Positions 8,362 to 16,767 of a stretch of DNA of 64,000 nucleotides are shown piece by piece (the first letter of the stretch is position 1; every line of letters begins with the position of its first letter). This DNA comes from CAZWLY01 sp964634465 (GTDB lineage: Bacteria > Desulfobacterota > Desulfarculia > G963662305): positions 154,655 to 218,654 of the forward strand of contig CAZWLY010000008.1 of NCBI GenBank assembly GCA_964634465.1. The letters are read 5' to 3'. A model generated the notes under the pieces. It did not search any database. It was given only the letters and a program-made list of their open reading frames with translations, and was not told where the DNA came from. Made by a program: the position numbers and the translations under genes.

Positions 8362-8805
8362 ATGCGCCTCATCGGCTTGGATTTCGGGAGCAAGACCATC
8401 GGCGTCGCCGTCTCGGACGAGATGGGTTGGACCGCCCAGCCGCTGACGGTCATTAGCCGCCGGGGCGTAGAAAAGGACGTCGCCGCGGTGGCCGATCTGG
8501 TGGCCGAGTACGAGGCCCAGACCGTGGTCCTGGGTCTGCCCCGGAACATGGACGGCTCTTTGGGACCGATGGCCGAAAAGGCCCAGGCTTTCGGCCGCAG
8601 GCTGGCCGAGGTCGTCGCGGCCGAGGTCGAGTTCTGGGACGAGCGTCTGAGTACCGTGACGGCCGAAAGGATCCTGATCCAGGGCGACGTCTCCCGTAAA
8701 AAACGCAAGCAAGTGGTCGACAAACTCGCCGCGGCCATCATCCTCCAGACCTATCTGGACTACCGGTCCGCCCGAGGGGAGACCGGGCCGGGGGACGAGA
8801 GGTGA
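8362..8805 (+). CDS. ruvX: Putative pre-16S rRNA nuclease / Holliday junction resolvase (YqgF)
   Basis: A 147-residue RNase H-fold protein. Catalytic acidic positions fit GLDFGSKTIGVAVSD (residues 5-19), a middle VVLGLPRNMDGS and WDERLSTVTAE (about 93-103); the last Asp lies in VDKLAAAIILQ. Family members mature the 5' end of 16S rRNA, and a resolvase role was proposed earlier. The length is normal. Its stop overlaps the GTG of mltG. The ruvX-mltG pairing is common in bacteria, so the two are probably co-transcribed. Confidence 0.95.
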   Translation: MRLIGLDFGSKTIGVAVSDEMGWTAQPLTVISRRGVEKDVAAVADLVAEYEAQTVVLGLPRNMDGSLGPMAEKAQAFGRRLAEVVAAEVEFWDERLSTVTAERILIQGDVSRKKRKQVVDKLAAAIILQTYLDYRSARGETGPGDER

Positions 8806-9803
8806 AGCGGCTGGCCGTCGTCGTCCTCTCCCTCGCCTGGGCGGCGGCCGTGGTGATCGCGGCCGGCGTCGGCCGGCTGACCGACTACTACCACACCCCG
8901 CTCCAGGCCGAGGCCAGGGCCCAGGTGGTCGAAATCCCGGCCGGCGCCAGCCTGAAATCCATCGCCGCCCTGCTGGAAGAGAAGGGCGTCGTCCATCGAG
9001 CGACATTGTTCACCCTGGCCGCGCGCCTGGCCGGCCAGGGCCGCCGGATCAGGGCCGGCGAGTACTACCTCTCCCCGGCGATGAGCCCCAGCCAGATCGT
9101 CCGGCGACTGACGACGGGTCCGCCGGTGCTCCACAAGGTGACCATCCCCGAGGGGCTGACCATGGAGGAGGTGGCCAGGATTCTGGCCGAGAAGAAGCTG
9201 ACCACGGTCTCCAGCTTCATGGGCGCCGCCACCGACAAGGACTTCGTCCTCTCCCTGGGCATCCCGGCCTTGACCGTGGAGGGCTACCTCTTTCCGGAGA
9301 CCTACCACTTGCCCAGGGGACTCTCCGCCGAGGCGATCATCCAGGTCATGGTCAACCGGTTCAAAAAGGTCTATGCCGAGCTCAAGGCCAAGTACAAGAA
9401 GACCACCCACCTGACCGATTTCCAGACGGTCATCCTGGCCTCGATGGTCGAGGCCGAGATCCAGACCCCGGCCGAGGGGCCGCTGGTGGCGGCGGTCTAT
9501 GTCAACCGCCTCAAGCGCGGCATGCTGCTCCAGTGCGATCCAACCGTCATCTACGGCCTGAAGAACTTCAAGGGGCGACTGAGAAAGTTTCACCTCAAGG
9601 CGTCCCACGCTTACAACACCTACATTCACCCCGGCCTGCCCCCCGGCCCGATCAGCAATCCCGGCGAAAACGCCCTGAAGTCGGCGCTCAATCCGGCCGA
9701 TGTCGGCTTCCTCTACTTCGTCTCCCGCCGGGACGGGACCCACGAGTTCTCCTACAATTACCGGCAGCACCGCAAGGCGATCGAGACTTACAAGCGCCGG
9801 TGA
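8802..9803 (+). CDS. mltG: Endolytic peptidoglycan transglycosylase MltG
   Basis: A 333-residue YceG-like protein with one N-terminal membrane segment (residues 3-24), a LysM-like region, and the catalytic domain with SMVEAEIQTPAEGPLVAAVYVNRL, in which the active-site Glu is conserved. Further motifs are LQCDPTVIYGL and YNTYIHPGLPPGPISNPG. MltG cleaves nascent glycan strands at the inner membrane. GTG start, overlapping ruvX (GTGA). Confidence 0.95.
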   Translation: MKRLAVVVLSLAWAAAVVIAAGVGRLTDYYHTPLQAEARAQVVEIPAGASLKSIAALLEEKGVVHRATLFTLAARLAGQGRRIRAGEYYLSPAMSPSQIVRRLTTGPPVLHKVTIPEGLTMEEVARILAEKKLTTVSSFMGAATDKDFVLSLGIPALTVEGYLFPETYHLPRGLSAEAIIQVMVNRFKKVYAELKAKYKKTTHLTDFQTVILASMVEAEIQTPAEGPLVAAVYVNRLKRGMLLQCDPTVIYGLKNFKGRLRKFHLKASHAYNTYIHPGLPPGPISNPGENALKSALNPADVGFLYFVSRRDGTHEFSYNYRQHRKAIETYKRR

Positions 9804-9828
9804 CAGGCCGGGGTCTATGTGTTATATT
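9800..9828 (+). promoter_or_regulatory. Promoter of the mce-nifU-nifS operon
   Basis: GTGACA (9800-9805), 17-bp spacer, TATATT (9823-9828): both hexamers match consensus at 5 of 6 positions. The -35 overlaps the mltG stop codon. The predicted start is about 35 nt before the TTG of the epimerase gene. Confidence 0.6.
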
Positions 9829-9871
9829 CGTCTGTTGCGAAGATCGACAACCAAACTGGGTGGAGTGAGCC

Positions 9872-10279
9872 TTGAAGATCAAGAAAATCAATCATATCGG
9901 CTTGGCCGTCGCCGACGTCGACGAGGTCAAGAAACTCTACACCGATCTGCTCGGCCTGCCCTTGGACCACGAGGAGATGCTGGGTGAGCTGAAGATCGCC
10001 TTCGTGCCGGTCGGGGAGACCAATCTGGAACTGGTCCAGTCCACCGAACCGGACGGGGTGATGGCCAAGTACGTGGCCAAAAAGGGCGAGGGCATCCACC
10101 ACATCGCCCTGGAGGTCGAGGACATCGACTCGGCCGTCAAGGAGCTTTTGGCCAAGGGCATGACCATGATCGACCAGGAGCCGCGCCAGGGGGCCCACGG
10201 CGCCCGGATCGCCTTCCTGCACCCCAAGGCCACCCACGGGGTGATGATCGAGCTGGTCGAGCCGGGCGACGGCGAGTAG
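9872..10279 (+). CDS. mce: Methylmalonyl-CoA epimerase
   Basis: A 135-residue VOC-fold protein: KINHIGLAVADV at the N-terminus and GIHHIALEVEDI (about residues 73-84) give the metal-binding His residues, with Glu in MIELVEP. It interconverts (R)- and (S)-methylmalonyl-CoA in propionate metabolism. The start is a TTG with GGTGGAG upstream. It lies 10 bp before nifU. No mutase or carboxylase gene is adjacent, so pathway direction cannot be told from context. Confidence 0.92.
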   Translation: MKIKKINHIGLAVADVDEVKKLYTDLLGLPLDHEEMLGELKIAFVPVGETNLELVQSTEPDGVMAKYVAKKGEGIHHIALEVEDIDSAVKELLAKGMTMIDQEPRQGAHGARIAFLHPKATHGVMIELVEPGDGE

Positions 10280-10289
10280 GAGAAACGCC

Positions 10290-11114
10290 ATGTGGGAGTA
10301 CTCGGAAAAGGTACGCGAACATTTTGAAAATCCACGTAACGTCGGCGACATCCCCGACGCCGACGCCGTCGGCGAGGTCGGCTCGATCACCTGCGGCGAC
10401 GCCTTGAAGCTCTACCTCAAGGTCGAAGACGGGGTGATCAAGGACGCCAAGTTTAAGACCTTCGGCTGCGCTTCGGCGGTGGCCTCGTCCTCGGCCCTGA
10501 CCGAGATGATCAAGGGCATGACCATCGAGGAGGCCGAGAGGCTGACCAACAAGGACATCATCGAGTATCTCGGCGGCTTGCCCAAGGAGAAGATCCACTG
10601 CTCGGTCATGGGCGCCGAGGCCTTGGAGGCGGCCATTCGCCATTACAAGGGCCTGCCGCCCATTGAGGAGGTCGAGGGCGGGGAGGTGGTCTGTGAATGC
10701 TTCGGCGTGACCGACCTCCAGATCCTGAAGGCGATTCGCGAAGACGGCCTGACCACCGTCGAGGAGGTGACCAACCACACCAAGGCCGGCGGCGGCTGCG
10801 AGCAGTGTCACGAGAAGATCGAGGAGCTGATCGCCTCGGTGGTCAACGAGTCCAAGCCGATCCGAAAGAAACTGACCAACATCCAGAAGATCGCCTTGAT
10901 CCAGGAGGTGTTGGAGAAGGAGATCAGGCCCTCGCTTCGCTCCGACGGCGGCGACATTGAGCTGATCGACGTCGAGGGCGACATGGTCATGGTCGCGCTG
11001 CGGGGCATGTGCCGAACCTGCGCCGCCAGCGAGGCGACCCTCAAAGACTACGTCCAGGGCGTGCTGCGCGACAAGGTGACCGACGGGTTGATCGTCGAGG
11101 AGGTGTCCGAGTGA
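10290..11114 (+). CDS. nifU: Full-length NifU Fe-S cluster scaffold
   Basis: A 274-residue three-domain NifU. An IscU-like N-terminal domain (residues 1-125; Cys in SITCGDALK, FGCASAVASS and IHCSVMG) is followed by a central BFD-like [2Fe-2S] domain (about 135-180; VCECFGVTD and GGCEQCHEKI) and a C-terminal NifU domain with CRTC (about 237-240). It assembles Fe-S clusters with sulfur from NifS, whose GTG overlaps its stop. No nitrogenase gene is in the window, so this is probably the general Fe-S assembly pair of an anaerobe, in keeping with the many Fe-S enzymes nearby. Confidence 0.95.
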   Translation: MWEYSEKVREHFENPRNVGDIPDADAVGEVGSITCGDALKLYLKVEDGVIKDAKFKTFGCASAVASSSALTEMIKGMTIEEAERLTNKDIIEYLGGLPKEKIHCSVMGAEALEAAIRHYKGLPPIEEVEGGEVVCECFGVTDLQILKAIREDGLTTVEEVTNHTKAGGGCEQCHEKIEELIASVVNESKPIRKKLTNIQKIALIQEVLEKEIRPSLRSDGGDIELIDVEGDMVMVALRGMCRTCAASEATLKDYVQGVLRDKVTDGLIVEEVSE

Positions 11115-12307
11115 GAACCGTCTACCTGGACAACAACGCCACCACCCGCGTCGCCCCCGAGGTGGTCGAGGCGATGATGCCTTACTTCACCGACTACTAC
11201 GGCAACCCCTCCTCGGCCCACGAGTTCGGCGGCCAGGTAGCGGCCAAGGTGAACGAGGCCCGGGCCCAGGTGGCCCAGCTCTTACACGCGGCCGACGTGG
11301 ACATCATATTCACCTCCTGCGGCACCGAGAGTGACAACACCGCGATCAGGGCCGCGCTCGTCTCCCAGCCGGACAAGCGCCACATCGTCACCACCCGGGT
11401 CGAGCACCCGGCGGTGCTCAACGTCTGCCAGCACCTGGAAAAGAAAGAGGGCTACGAGGTCACCTACCTCGGCGTGGACAATCAGGGCCGACTCGATCTG
11501 AATCAGTTGGACGAGGCCGTCCGGGAGGACACGGCCGTGGTGTCCATCATGTGGGCCAACAACGAGACCGGAGTCATCTTCCCCATCGAGGAGATCGCCC
11601 AGCGGGTGAAGGCCAAGGGCGCCATCTTCCACACCGACGCCGTCCAGGCCGTGGGCAAGATCGATATCGATCTTAGCAAGGTCCCGGTGGACATGCTCTC
11701 GCTCTCCGGCCACAAGCTCCACGCCCCCAAGGGCATCGGCGTGCTCTACGTCAGGAAGGGGACCAAGTTCGCCCCGTTCATGCTCGGCGGCCACCAGGAG
11801 CGGGGGCGGCGGGCCGGCACGGAGAACGTGCCCTACATCATCGGCTTGGGCAAGGCGGCCGAGCTGGCCCGGGAGCGCATGGAAGAGGAGAACACCAGGG
11901 TCCGGGCGCTGAGGGACAGGCTCCAGGCGGGGCTCGTGGCGGCCGTGCCCAGGGTGCTCGTCTCCGGCGGCGAGACCGAGCGGCTGCCCAACACGCTGTC
12001 CATCTCCTTCGAAATGATCGAGGGCGAGTCGATCCTGCTCAAGATGTCCGCCCTGGGCATCGCCGCCTCGTCCGGTTCGGCCTGCACCTCGGGTTCGTTG
12101 GAGCCGTCGCACGTGCTGAGGGCGATGGGCGTACCGTTCACCGCCGCCCACGGCACCATCCGCTTCTCGCTGTCCATCTACAACACCGAGGAGGACATCG
12201 ACTACGTCCTCGAGAAGCTGCCGCCGATCATCCAGCAGTTGAGAGACATGTCGCCCTTCTGGGAGCCGTCGATGGGCGTTTGCCAAACCGCCGACTCCAC
12301 CGAGTAG
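11111..12307 (+). CDS. nifS: Cysteine desulfurase NifS
   Basis: A 398-residue class V aminotransferase. The PLP lysine lies in SLSGHKLHAPKGIG (about residues 200-213) and the catalytic cysteine in SSGSACTSGSLEPSHVL (about 322-338). It takes sulfur from cysteine for delivery to NifU. The start is a GTG overlapping the nifU stop (GTGA); the first residues VRTVYLDNNATT match the family start. Normal length. Confidence 0.96.
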   Translation: MRTVYLDNNATTRVAPEVVEAMMPYFTDYYGNPSSAHEFGGQVAAKVNEARAQVAQLLHAADVDIIFTSCGTESDNTAIRAALVSQPDKRHIVTTRVEHPAVLNVCQHLEKKEGYEVTYLGVDNQGRLDLNQLDEAVREDTAVVSIMWANNETGVIFPIEEIAQRVKAKGAIFHTDAVQAVGKIDIDLSKVPVDMLSLSGHKLHAPKGIGVLYVRKGTKFAPFMLGGHQERGRRAGTENVPYIIGLGKAAELARERMEEENTRVRALRDRLQAGLVAAVPRVLVSGGETERLPNTLSISFEMIEGESILLKMSALGIAASSGSACTSGSLEPSHVLRAMGVPFTAAHGTIRFSLSIYNTEEDIDYVLEKLPPIIQQLRDMSPFWEPSMGVCQTADSTE

Positions 12308-12326
12308 CGGAATCGGAAATCGATGA

Positions 12327-12362
12327 CGGCCGGGGAGGGCTTTGACCTGCTTTCCCCGGCCG
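12327..12362 (+). terminator. Strong hairpin after nifS, possible terminator
   Basis: A perfect 10-bp stem, CGGCCGGGGA (12327-12336) with TCCCCGGCCG (12353-12362), and a 16-nt loop, 20 bp after the nifS stop. There is no T-run, so it may be an mRNA-stabilising hairpin rather than an intrinsic terminator. Confidence 0.45.
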
Positions 12363-12577
12363 CCGTGCATTCCACCGCGACCCTCGAGCTCGCAGGCCGG
12401 CGGGATTTGACGCGCCTTTGCTTTCCCGCTCGGGTTCGGCTCGATAAGCGCGCCGTTGCCCCCGGCCGGTAGGCCCCGGTCCTTGGCGCGAGCCAAAGAC
12501 GCGGGGAAATTTCTGAAAGGGGGCGGGGAGAGCTTCGATGACGAGTTCTCTCCGGCCTCGATCTCGGGAGGTTGAAC

Positions 12578-13393
12578 TTGGACCTCGTCACCGCCGCCGT
12601 ACTGGGCTTCGTTCAGGGTGTGACCGAGTTTCTGCCCATTTCCTCGTCCGGCCATCTGGTGTTGGCCCAGAACCTTTTCGGGATGAAGGAGCCGCAGTTG
12701 CTCTTCGACGTCATCCTCCACGCCGGAACCCTGACCGCGGTGGTTGTCTTTGTCCGGCGCGAGATCGCCGGGCTGGTACGGGCCCTCCTTTCGCTGGGCC
12801 GGCCCACCCCGGCCGGCCTGGCCGCGGCCTGGCGGGACGACGCCCACTTCCGGCTGTTGGTCTTCCTGGTCGTCGGCTCCGCGCCCACGGCGCTCATCGG
12901 GCTGATGTTCAAGGACGTCTTCGAGGCCCTGTTCGCCTCGACCTCGGCCGTGGGCTGGGCGCTCATCGCCACCGGCGTCATTCTGGCGGCCAGCAAGTTC
13001 GCCCCGGCCGGCGCAAGACCCTTGGGCCGGGTCGGACTCGGCCGGGCGCTGATCGTCGGCGCGGCCCAGGGGCTGGCCATCATCCCGGGCGTGTCCCGGT
13101 CGGGGACGACCATCGCCGCCGGGCTGTTTCTGGGCCTGGAGCGCCAGAGCGCGGCCCGATTCTCGTTTTTGCTCTCGCTGCCGGCCGTAATCGGCGCGCT
13201 GGGGCTGGAACTTGTGGACAGCGCCGGTTCGAATGTGCCATTATCGGCCTCTGTCGTAGGCTTTATCGCTGCGGCGTTCAGCGGCTATCTGGCCCTCGTC
13301 TGGCTGATGCGCCTGTTGGCCGCCGGGCGGTTCTTCGTGTTCGCCCCCTACGTGTGGCTGGTGGGTGCGGCGACTCTGTTGTTGACGGGGTGA
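12578..13393 (+). CDS. uppP: Undecaprenyl-diphosphatase (UppP/BacA)
   Basis: A 271-residue membrane enzyme that dephosphorylates undecaprenyl diphosphate to recycle the lipid carrier for peptidoglycan and LPS. The conserved motifs are QGVTEFLPISSSGH (about residues 11-24) and PGVSRSGTT (about 170-178). I chose the TTG at 12578 because GGGAGG sits 6 nt upstream; another TTG two codons earlier touches that Shine-Dalgarno. It is followed after 3 bp by manC. Confidence 0.95.
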   Translation: MDLVTAAVLGFVQGVTEFLPISSSGHLVLAQNLFGMKEPQLLFDVILHAGTLTAVVVFVRREIAGLVRALLSLGRPTPAGLAAAWRDDAHFRLLVFLVVGSAPTALIGLMFKDVFEALFASTSAVGWALIATGVILAASKFAPAGARPLGRVGLGRALIVGAAQGLAIIPGVSRSGTTIAAGLFLGLERQSAARFSFLLSLPAVIGALGLELVDSAGSNVPLSASVVGFIAAAFSGYLALVWLMRLLAAGRFFVFAPYVWLVGAATLLLTG

Positions 13394-13396
13394 TCG

Positions 13397-14479
13397 ATGT
13401 CTTCCGATCTGTGGGTCTTCATTCTGGCCGGCGGCTCGGGCACCAGGTTCTGGCCGGCCAGCCGTCGGGCCAGACCGAAGCAGCTTCTGCCCGTCCTGGG
13501 CCGGCGACCCCTGCTGAGGCGAAGCGTGGACCGGGTCCTGGAGCTGGTCGGGCCCGAGCGGGTGAGCGTCATCTCGGGCTTGGGTCATGGCCGGGAGGTC
13601 CGCGACATCCTGCCCGATCTGCCCGAGGAGAACATCATCCTGGAGCCGGTGGGCCGAAACACCGCCGCCGCTTGCGGCTTGGGGGCCTGGTGGCTGAAAA
13701 AGAAGACCGGCGGCGGAGTGATGGCCGTCCTGCCGGCCGATCATCTCATCGCCGACGAGGACGCCTTTCGGGCCGACCTGGCCGCCGCGGCCGAGGCGGC
13801 TGAAGGAACCGAGCGGCTGATCACCTTTGGTCTCAAACCGAGCCGCCCCGAGACCGGCTACGGCTACCTGGAGCGGGGAGCGGCCGTGGGCGAGTTCGGG
13901 GGCAAGACCCTTTTCGAGCTGAGCTCGTTCAAGGAGAAGCCGGATCTGGCCACAGCCGAGGCCTACCTCGCCGACGGCAAGCACTTCTGGAACGCCGGCA
14001 TGTTCGTCTGGGAAGCCGAGGCGATTCTGGGCTGGATCGAGAAGCTGATGCCCGACTTGGCTGCAGGGCTGGCCGAGCTGGCCCCGGCGCTGCTGACTCC
14101 CGATCAGGAGGCGGTCCTGGCGGCCGGCTACCCCCGCCTCCAGAAAAAATCCATCGACTTCGGCGTCATGGAAAGGGCCGAGGGCAAGTACATGATCGCC
14201 GCCGAGTGGGACTGGTCCGACGTGGGCAGTTGGCAGGCGGTCTATGAACTTTCGGACAAGGACGAGGCGGGCAACGCCTTGACCGACGGGACGGTGGCGA
14301 TCGATTCGACCGGCAATCTGGTCGAGGCCGAGGGCAAGACGGTGGCGCTGTTGGGCGTCAGCGACCTGGTGATCGTCGATACCGGCGACGCGCTGCTGGT
14401 CATGGACCGCTCCCGGGCCCAGGAGGTGGCCGGCATCCTGGACGCCTTGAAGGCCAAGGGACGCCACGATTTGTTGTAA
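13397..14479 (+). CDS. manC: Mannose-1-phosphate guanylyltransferase
   Basis: A 360-residue nucleotidyltransferase with the signature ILAGGSGTRFWPASR (residues 9-23), RPKQLLP, EPVGRNTAAA, LPADHLI, FKEKPD and WNAGMFVW. It makes GDP-mannose from mannose-1-phosphate and GTP. It lacks the phosphomannose isomerase domain of long ManC proteins, so it is the short form. It lies between uppP and dedA and supplies a sugar donor likely used by the envelope glycosyltransferases at 54-61 kb. Confidence 0.92.
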   Translation: MSSDLWVFILAGGSGTRFWPASRRARPKQLLPVLGRRPLLRRSVDRVLELVGPERVSVISGLGHGREVRDILPDLPEENIILEPVGRNTAAACGLGAWWLKKKTGGGVMAVLPADHLIADEDAFRADLAAAAEAAEGTERLITFGLKPSRPETGYGYLERGAAVGEFGGKTLFELSSFKEKPDLATAEAYLADGKHFWNAGMFVWEAEAILGWIEKLMPDLAAGLAELAPALLTPDQEAVLAAGYPRLQKKSIDFGVMERAEGKYMIAAEWDWSDVGSWQAVYELSDKDEAGNALTDGTVAIDSTGNLVEAEGKTVALLGVSDLVIVDTGDALLVMDRSRAQEVAGILDALKAKGRHDLL

Positions 14480-14488
14480 GGACGGCGG

Positions 14489-15112
14489 ATGGACATACTG
14501 GGTCAAATAATAGACTGGATCATCAAGACCGTCGGGCAGTTGGGCTATCCCGGCATCTTCATCATGATGCTTCTGGAGAGCTCGTTCTTCCCCTTCCCCA
14601 GCGAAGTGGTCATGATCCCGGCCGGGTATCTGGCCTTCAAGGGCCAGATGAGCCTGACCGTGGCCGTGATCATGGGCATCGGCGGCAGCCTGGCCGGGGC
14701 GCTCTTGAACTACTATCTGGCCGTCTGGCTGGGCCGGCCGTTTCTGGAGCGCTACGGCCGCTACCTCTTTCTCACCCCGGACAAGCTCGAGCGGGTGGAC
14801 CACTTCTTCACCGACCACGGCGAGATCTCGACCTTTGTCGGGCGCCTGATCACCGTGGTCAGGCAGTACATCTCCTTCCCGGCCGGACTGGCCCGGATGC
14901 ACCTGGGCAAGTTTTTGTTCTACACCGGCCTGGGCGCGGGGTTGTGGGTGGTCGTCCTAGCCGTGATCGGCTACCTGGCCGCCGGCAACGAGGCGCTGAT
15001 CAAAGAGTACTCCCGCGAAGCGACCATCGGCCTGTTGGCCCTGTGCGTTCTGGTTTTGGTCGTCTACATCCGCCGCCACCGCAAAAGGGCCAAGGCCTGG
15101 CGCAGCGACTAG
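14489..15112 (+). CDS. DedA/SNARE-associated family membrane protein
   Basis: A 207-residue protein with about five hydrophobic segments and the DedA core: FPSEVVMIPAGYLA (about 36-49), GGSLAGALLNYYLAVWLGRP and FVGRLITVVRQYISFPAG (about 118-135). DedA proteins act in membrane homeostasis; some transport undecaprenyl phosphate across the membrane. The nearness of uppP and manC fits a lipid-carrier role, but this is inference. Confidence 0.88.
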   Translation: MDILGQIIDWIIKTVGQLGYPGIFIMMLLESSFFPFPSEVVMIPAGYLAFKGQMSLTVAVIMGIGGSLAGALLNYYLAVWLGRPFLERYGRYLFLTPDKLERVDHFFTDHGEISTFVGRLITVVRQYISFPAGLARMHLGKFLFYTGLGAGLWVVVLAVIGYLAAGNEALIKEYSREATIGLLALCVLVLVVYIRRHRKRAKAWRSD

Positions 15113-15164
15113 CCCGACCGGCGTTTCAAGCCCGGCCCGCTCCCCATCCCGGCGAGAATCCAGC

Positions 15165-15197
15165 GAAAAAAGAGGGGCGGGATCAATATTCCGCCCC
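15165..15197 (-). terminator. Intrinsic terminator of the rplM-to-rmlA operon
   Basis: On the minus strand, GGGGCGG (15197-15191) and CCGCCCC (15180-15174) form a 7-bp stem with a 10-nt loop, followed by TCTTTTTT. It lies 27 bp after the rmlA-like stop, between convergent genes. Confidence 0.85.
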
Positions 15198-15223
15198 GCT
15201 GCGTTCAGAATGTCGCCGACAGG

Positions 15224-15952
15224 CTAACCCTTGTTCGCGCCGGTTTCGGCGACCAGCTTGGAGGCCCGAAGCAACGACTCGAAGGTTCCGGCGTCGGTCC
15301 ACCAACCCTCCAGGTGGTCCCAGGTCAGGGTGCCCTGCTCGATGTAGAAGTTGTTGACGTCGGTGATCTCCAGCTCGCCCCTGGCCGAGGGCGTGAGCCG
15401 TTTGCACATATCGAAGACCAGGTTGTCGTAGAAGTAGATGCCGGTCACGGCGTAGGGCGAGGGCGGGTTGGCCGGCTTCTCCTGGATTTCGACCACCCTG
15501 TCGCCCTCGAAGCGGACCACGCCGAAGCGGCGCGGATCGTCCACCTTTTTCAGCATGATCTTGGCCCCGCGCTCCTGCTCTTCGAAGGACTTGACCGCGG
15601 CCTTGATGTTGTTTTCGATGATGTTGTCGCCCAGGATGACGCACACCTTCTCGCCGTCGGCGAAGTACTCGGCCAGCTTGAGGGCGTCGGCGATGCCGCC
15701 TTCCCCCTCCTGATAGGTGTAGTTCAAGTGGCGGAGGCCGAACTCCTGGCCGTTGCCCAGCAGCTCCAGGAAGTCGCCGGCGTGCCTGCCGCCGGTGACG
15801 ATGAGGATGTCCTCTATCCCGGCCGTGACCAGGGCCTCGATGGGGTAGTAGATCATCGGCTTGTCATAGACGGGCAGAAGGTGCTTGTTGGTGATTCGGG
15901 TCAAGGGGTAGAGCCGGGTGCCCAGTCCGCCGGCCAGGATGATGCCTTTCAT
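15224..15952 (-). CDS. Sugar nucleotidyltransferase, RmlA-like
   Basis: A 242-residue short glucose-1-phosphate thymidylyltransferase-type enzyme. Seen are the pyrophosphorylase signature ILAGGLGTRLYPLT (residues 5-18), NKHLLPVYDKPMIYYP, LGDNIIENN, EKPANPPSPYAVTGIYFYD and GWWTDAGTFESL. It is shorter than the usual RmlA of about 290 residues, which belongs to a known short subfamily. Substrate (dTTP or UTP) cannot be fixed from sequence alone, and no rmlBCD genes are adjacent. Its ATG overlaps the truA stop. Confidence 0.88.
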   Translation of the reverse strand: MKGIILAGGLGTRLYPLTRITNKHLLPVYDKPMIYYPIEALVTAGIEDILIVTGGRHAGDFLELLGNGQEFGLRHLNYTYQEGEGGIADALKLAEYFADGEKVCVILGDNIIENNIKAAVKSFEEQERGAKIMLKKVDDPRRFGVVRFEGDRVVEIQEKPANPPSPYAVTGIYFYDNLVFDMCKRLTPSARGELEITDVNNFYIEQGTLTWDHLEGWWTDAGTFESLLRASKLVAETGANKG

Positions 15953-16761
15953 GATCGCTCCTCGATATGAGCCGTGGTCGATTGGGTGACGTCGTCAAAC
16001 GGTCCCGGCGCGCTGATCGGCCGGCCGTGGCCGGGGTACTCGACCCAGGCCATGAACAGCCCCTCGGCCGGGGCGGTCCGCCCGGCCGCCGATCGCTCAC
16101 CGCTCGACAAGATCCGCTCCATCTCGTCCGGGCCGCGGCCGTCGATGAGCGTTCCCACCAGGGCCCGAACCATGTGCCTCAAGAAGCCGTCGGCCTCGAA
16201 CTCGAAGGTGTAGAGCCGCCCGGATCGCTTCAGCTCGGCCCGAAACATGGTCCGGACGGTGCTCTTGACGTCCGAGCCGGTGGAGCGAAAGGCGGCGAAG
16301 TCGTGCTCGCCGGTGACGATCTCCAGTCCGGCCTTCAGCCGGTTCTCGTCCAACTCCCGCCCCGCCGCCCAGACGTAGCGCCGGGCGAAGAGCGGCGCTC
16401 GGCGGCCGGCCCAGACGTGATAACGGTAGCATTTGCCAAGGGCATCGTAACGGGCGTTGAAGCCCTTGTCCACCTCTCTTAGCTGGAGCAGGCGGATGTC
16501 GTCGGGCAGCATGGCCGTCAAGGCCCGCTCGAGTTCGTTTGCCGGCAAGCCGGAATCGGTGGTGAAGGAGGCTACCTGGCCCAAGGCGTGGACGCCGGCG
16601 TCGGTCCGGCCGGCCCCGACGATCCTCACCGGCGAATCGGTCAGCCGGGAGAGAGCGTCTTCGACGGCTTGTTGGACGGTGGGCTCGTTTTTCTGGCGCT
16701 GCCAGCCGGCGTAGGCCGCGCCCTCGTAGGCCAGGGTCAGCTTGAAGGTCCGCTCCGCCAC
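15949..16761 (-). CDS. truA: tRNA pseudouridine(38-40) synthase
   Basis: A 270-residue TruA with the catalytic Asp in GAGRTDAGVHALGQVASF (about residues 49-66) and LAYEGAAYAGWQRQ at the N-terminus. It makes pseudouridine in the anticodon stem-loop of many tRNAs. It follows argC by 6 bp and overlaps the rmlA-like gene by 4 bp. Confidence 0.96.
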   Translation of the reverse strand: MAERTFKLTLAYEGAAYAGWQRQKNEPTVQQAVEDALSRLTDSPVRIVGAGRTDAGVHALGQVASFTTDSGLPANELERALTAMLPDDIRLLQLREVDKGFNARYDALGKCYRYHVWAGRRAPLFARRYVWAAGRELDENRLKAGLEIVTGEHDFAAFRSTGSDVKSTVRTMFRAELKRSGRLYTFEFEADGFLRHMVRALVGTLIDGRGPDEMERILSSGERSAAGRTAPAEGLFMAWVEYPGHGRPISAPGPFDDVTQSTTAHIEERS

Positions 16762-16767
16762 GGCCGG

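Noticed and set aside
10290..12307. Start of a nitrogen-fixation island
   Set aside because: NifU and NifS alone serve general Fe-S assembly in many anaerobes, and no nifHDK-type gene is present.
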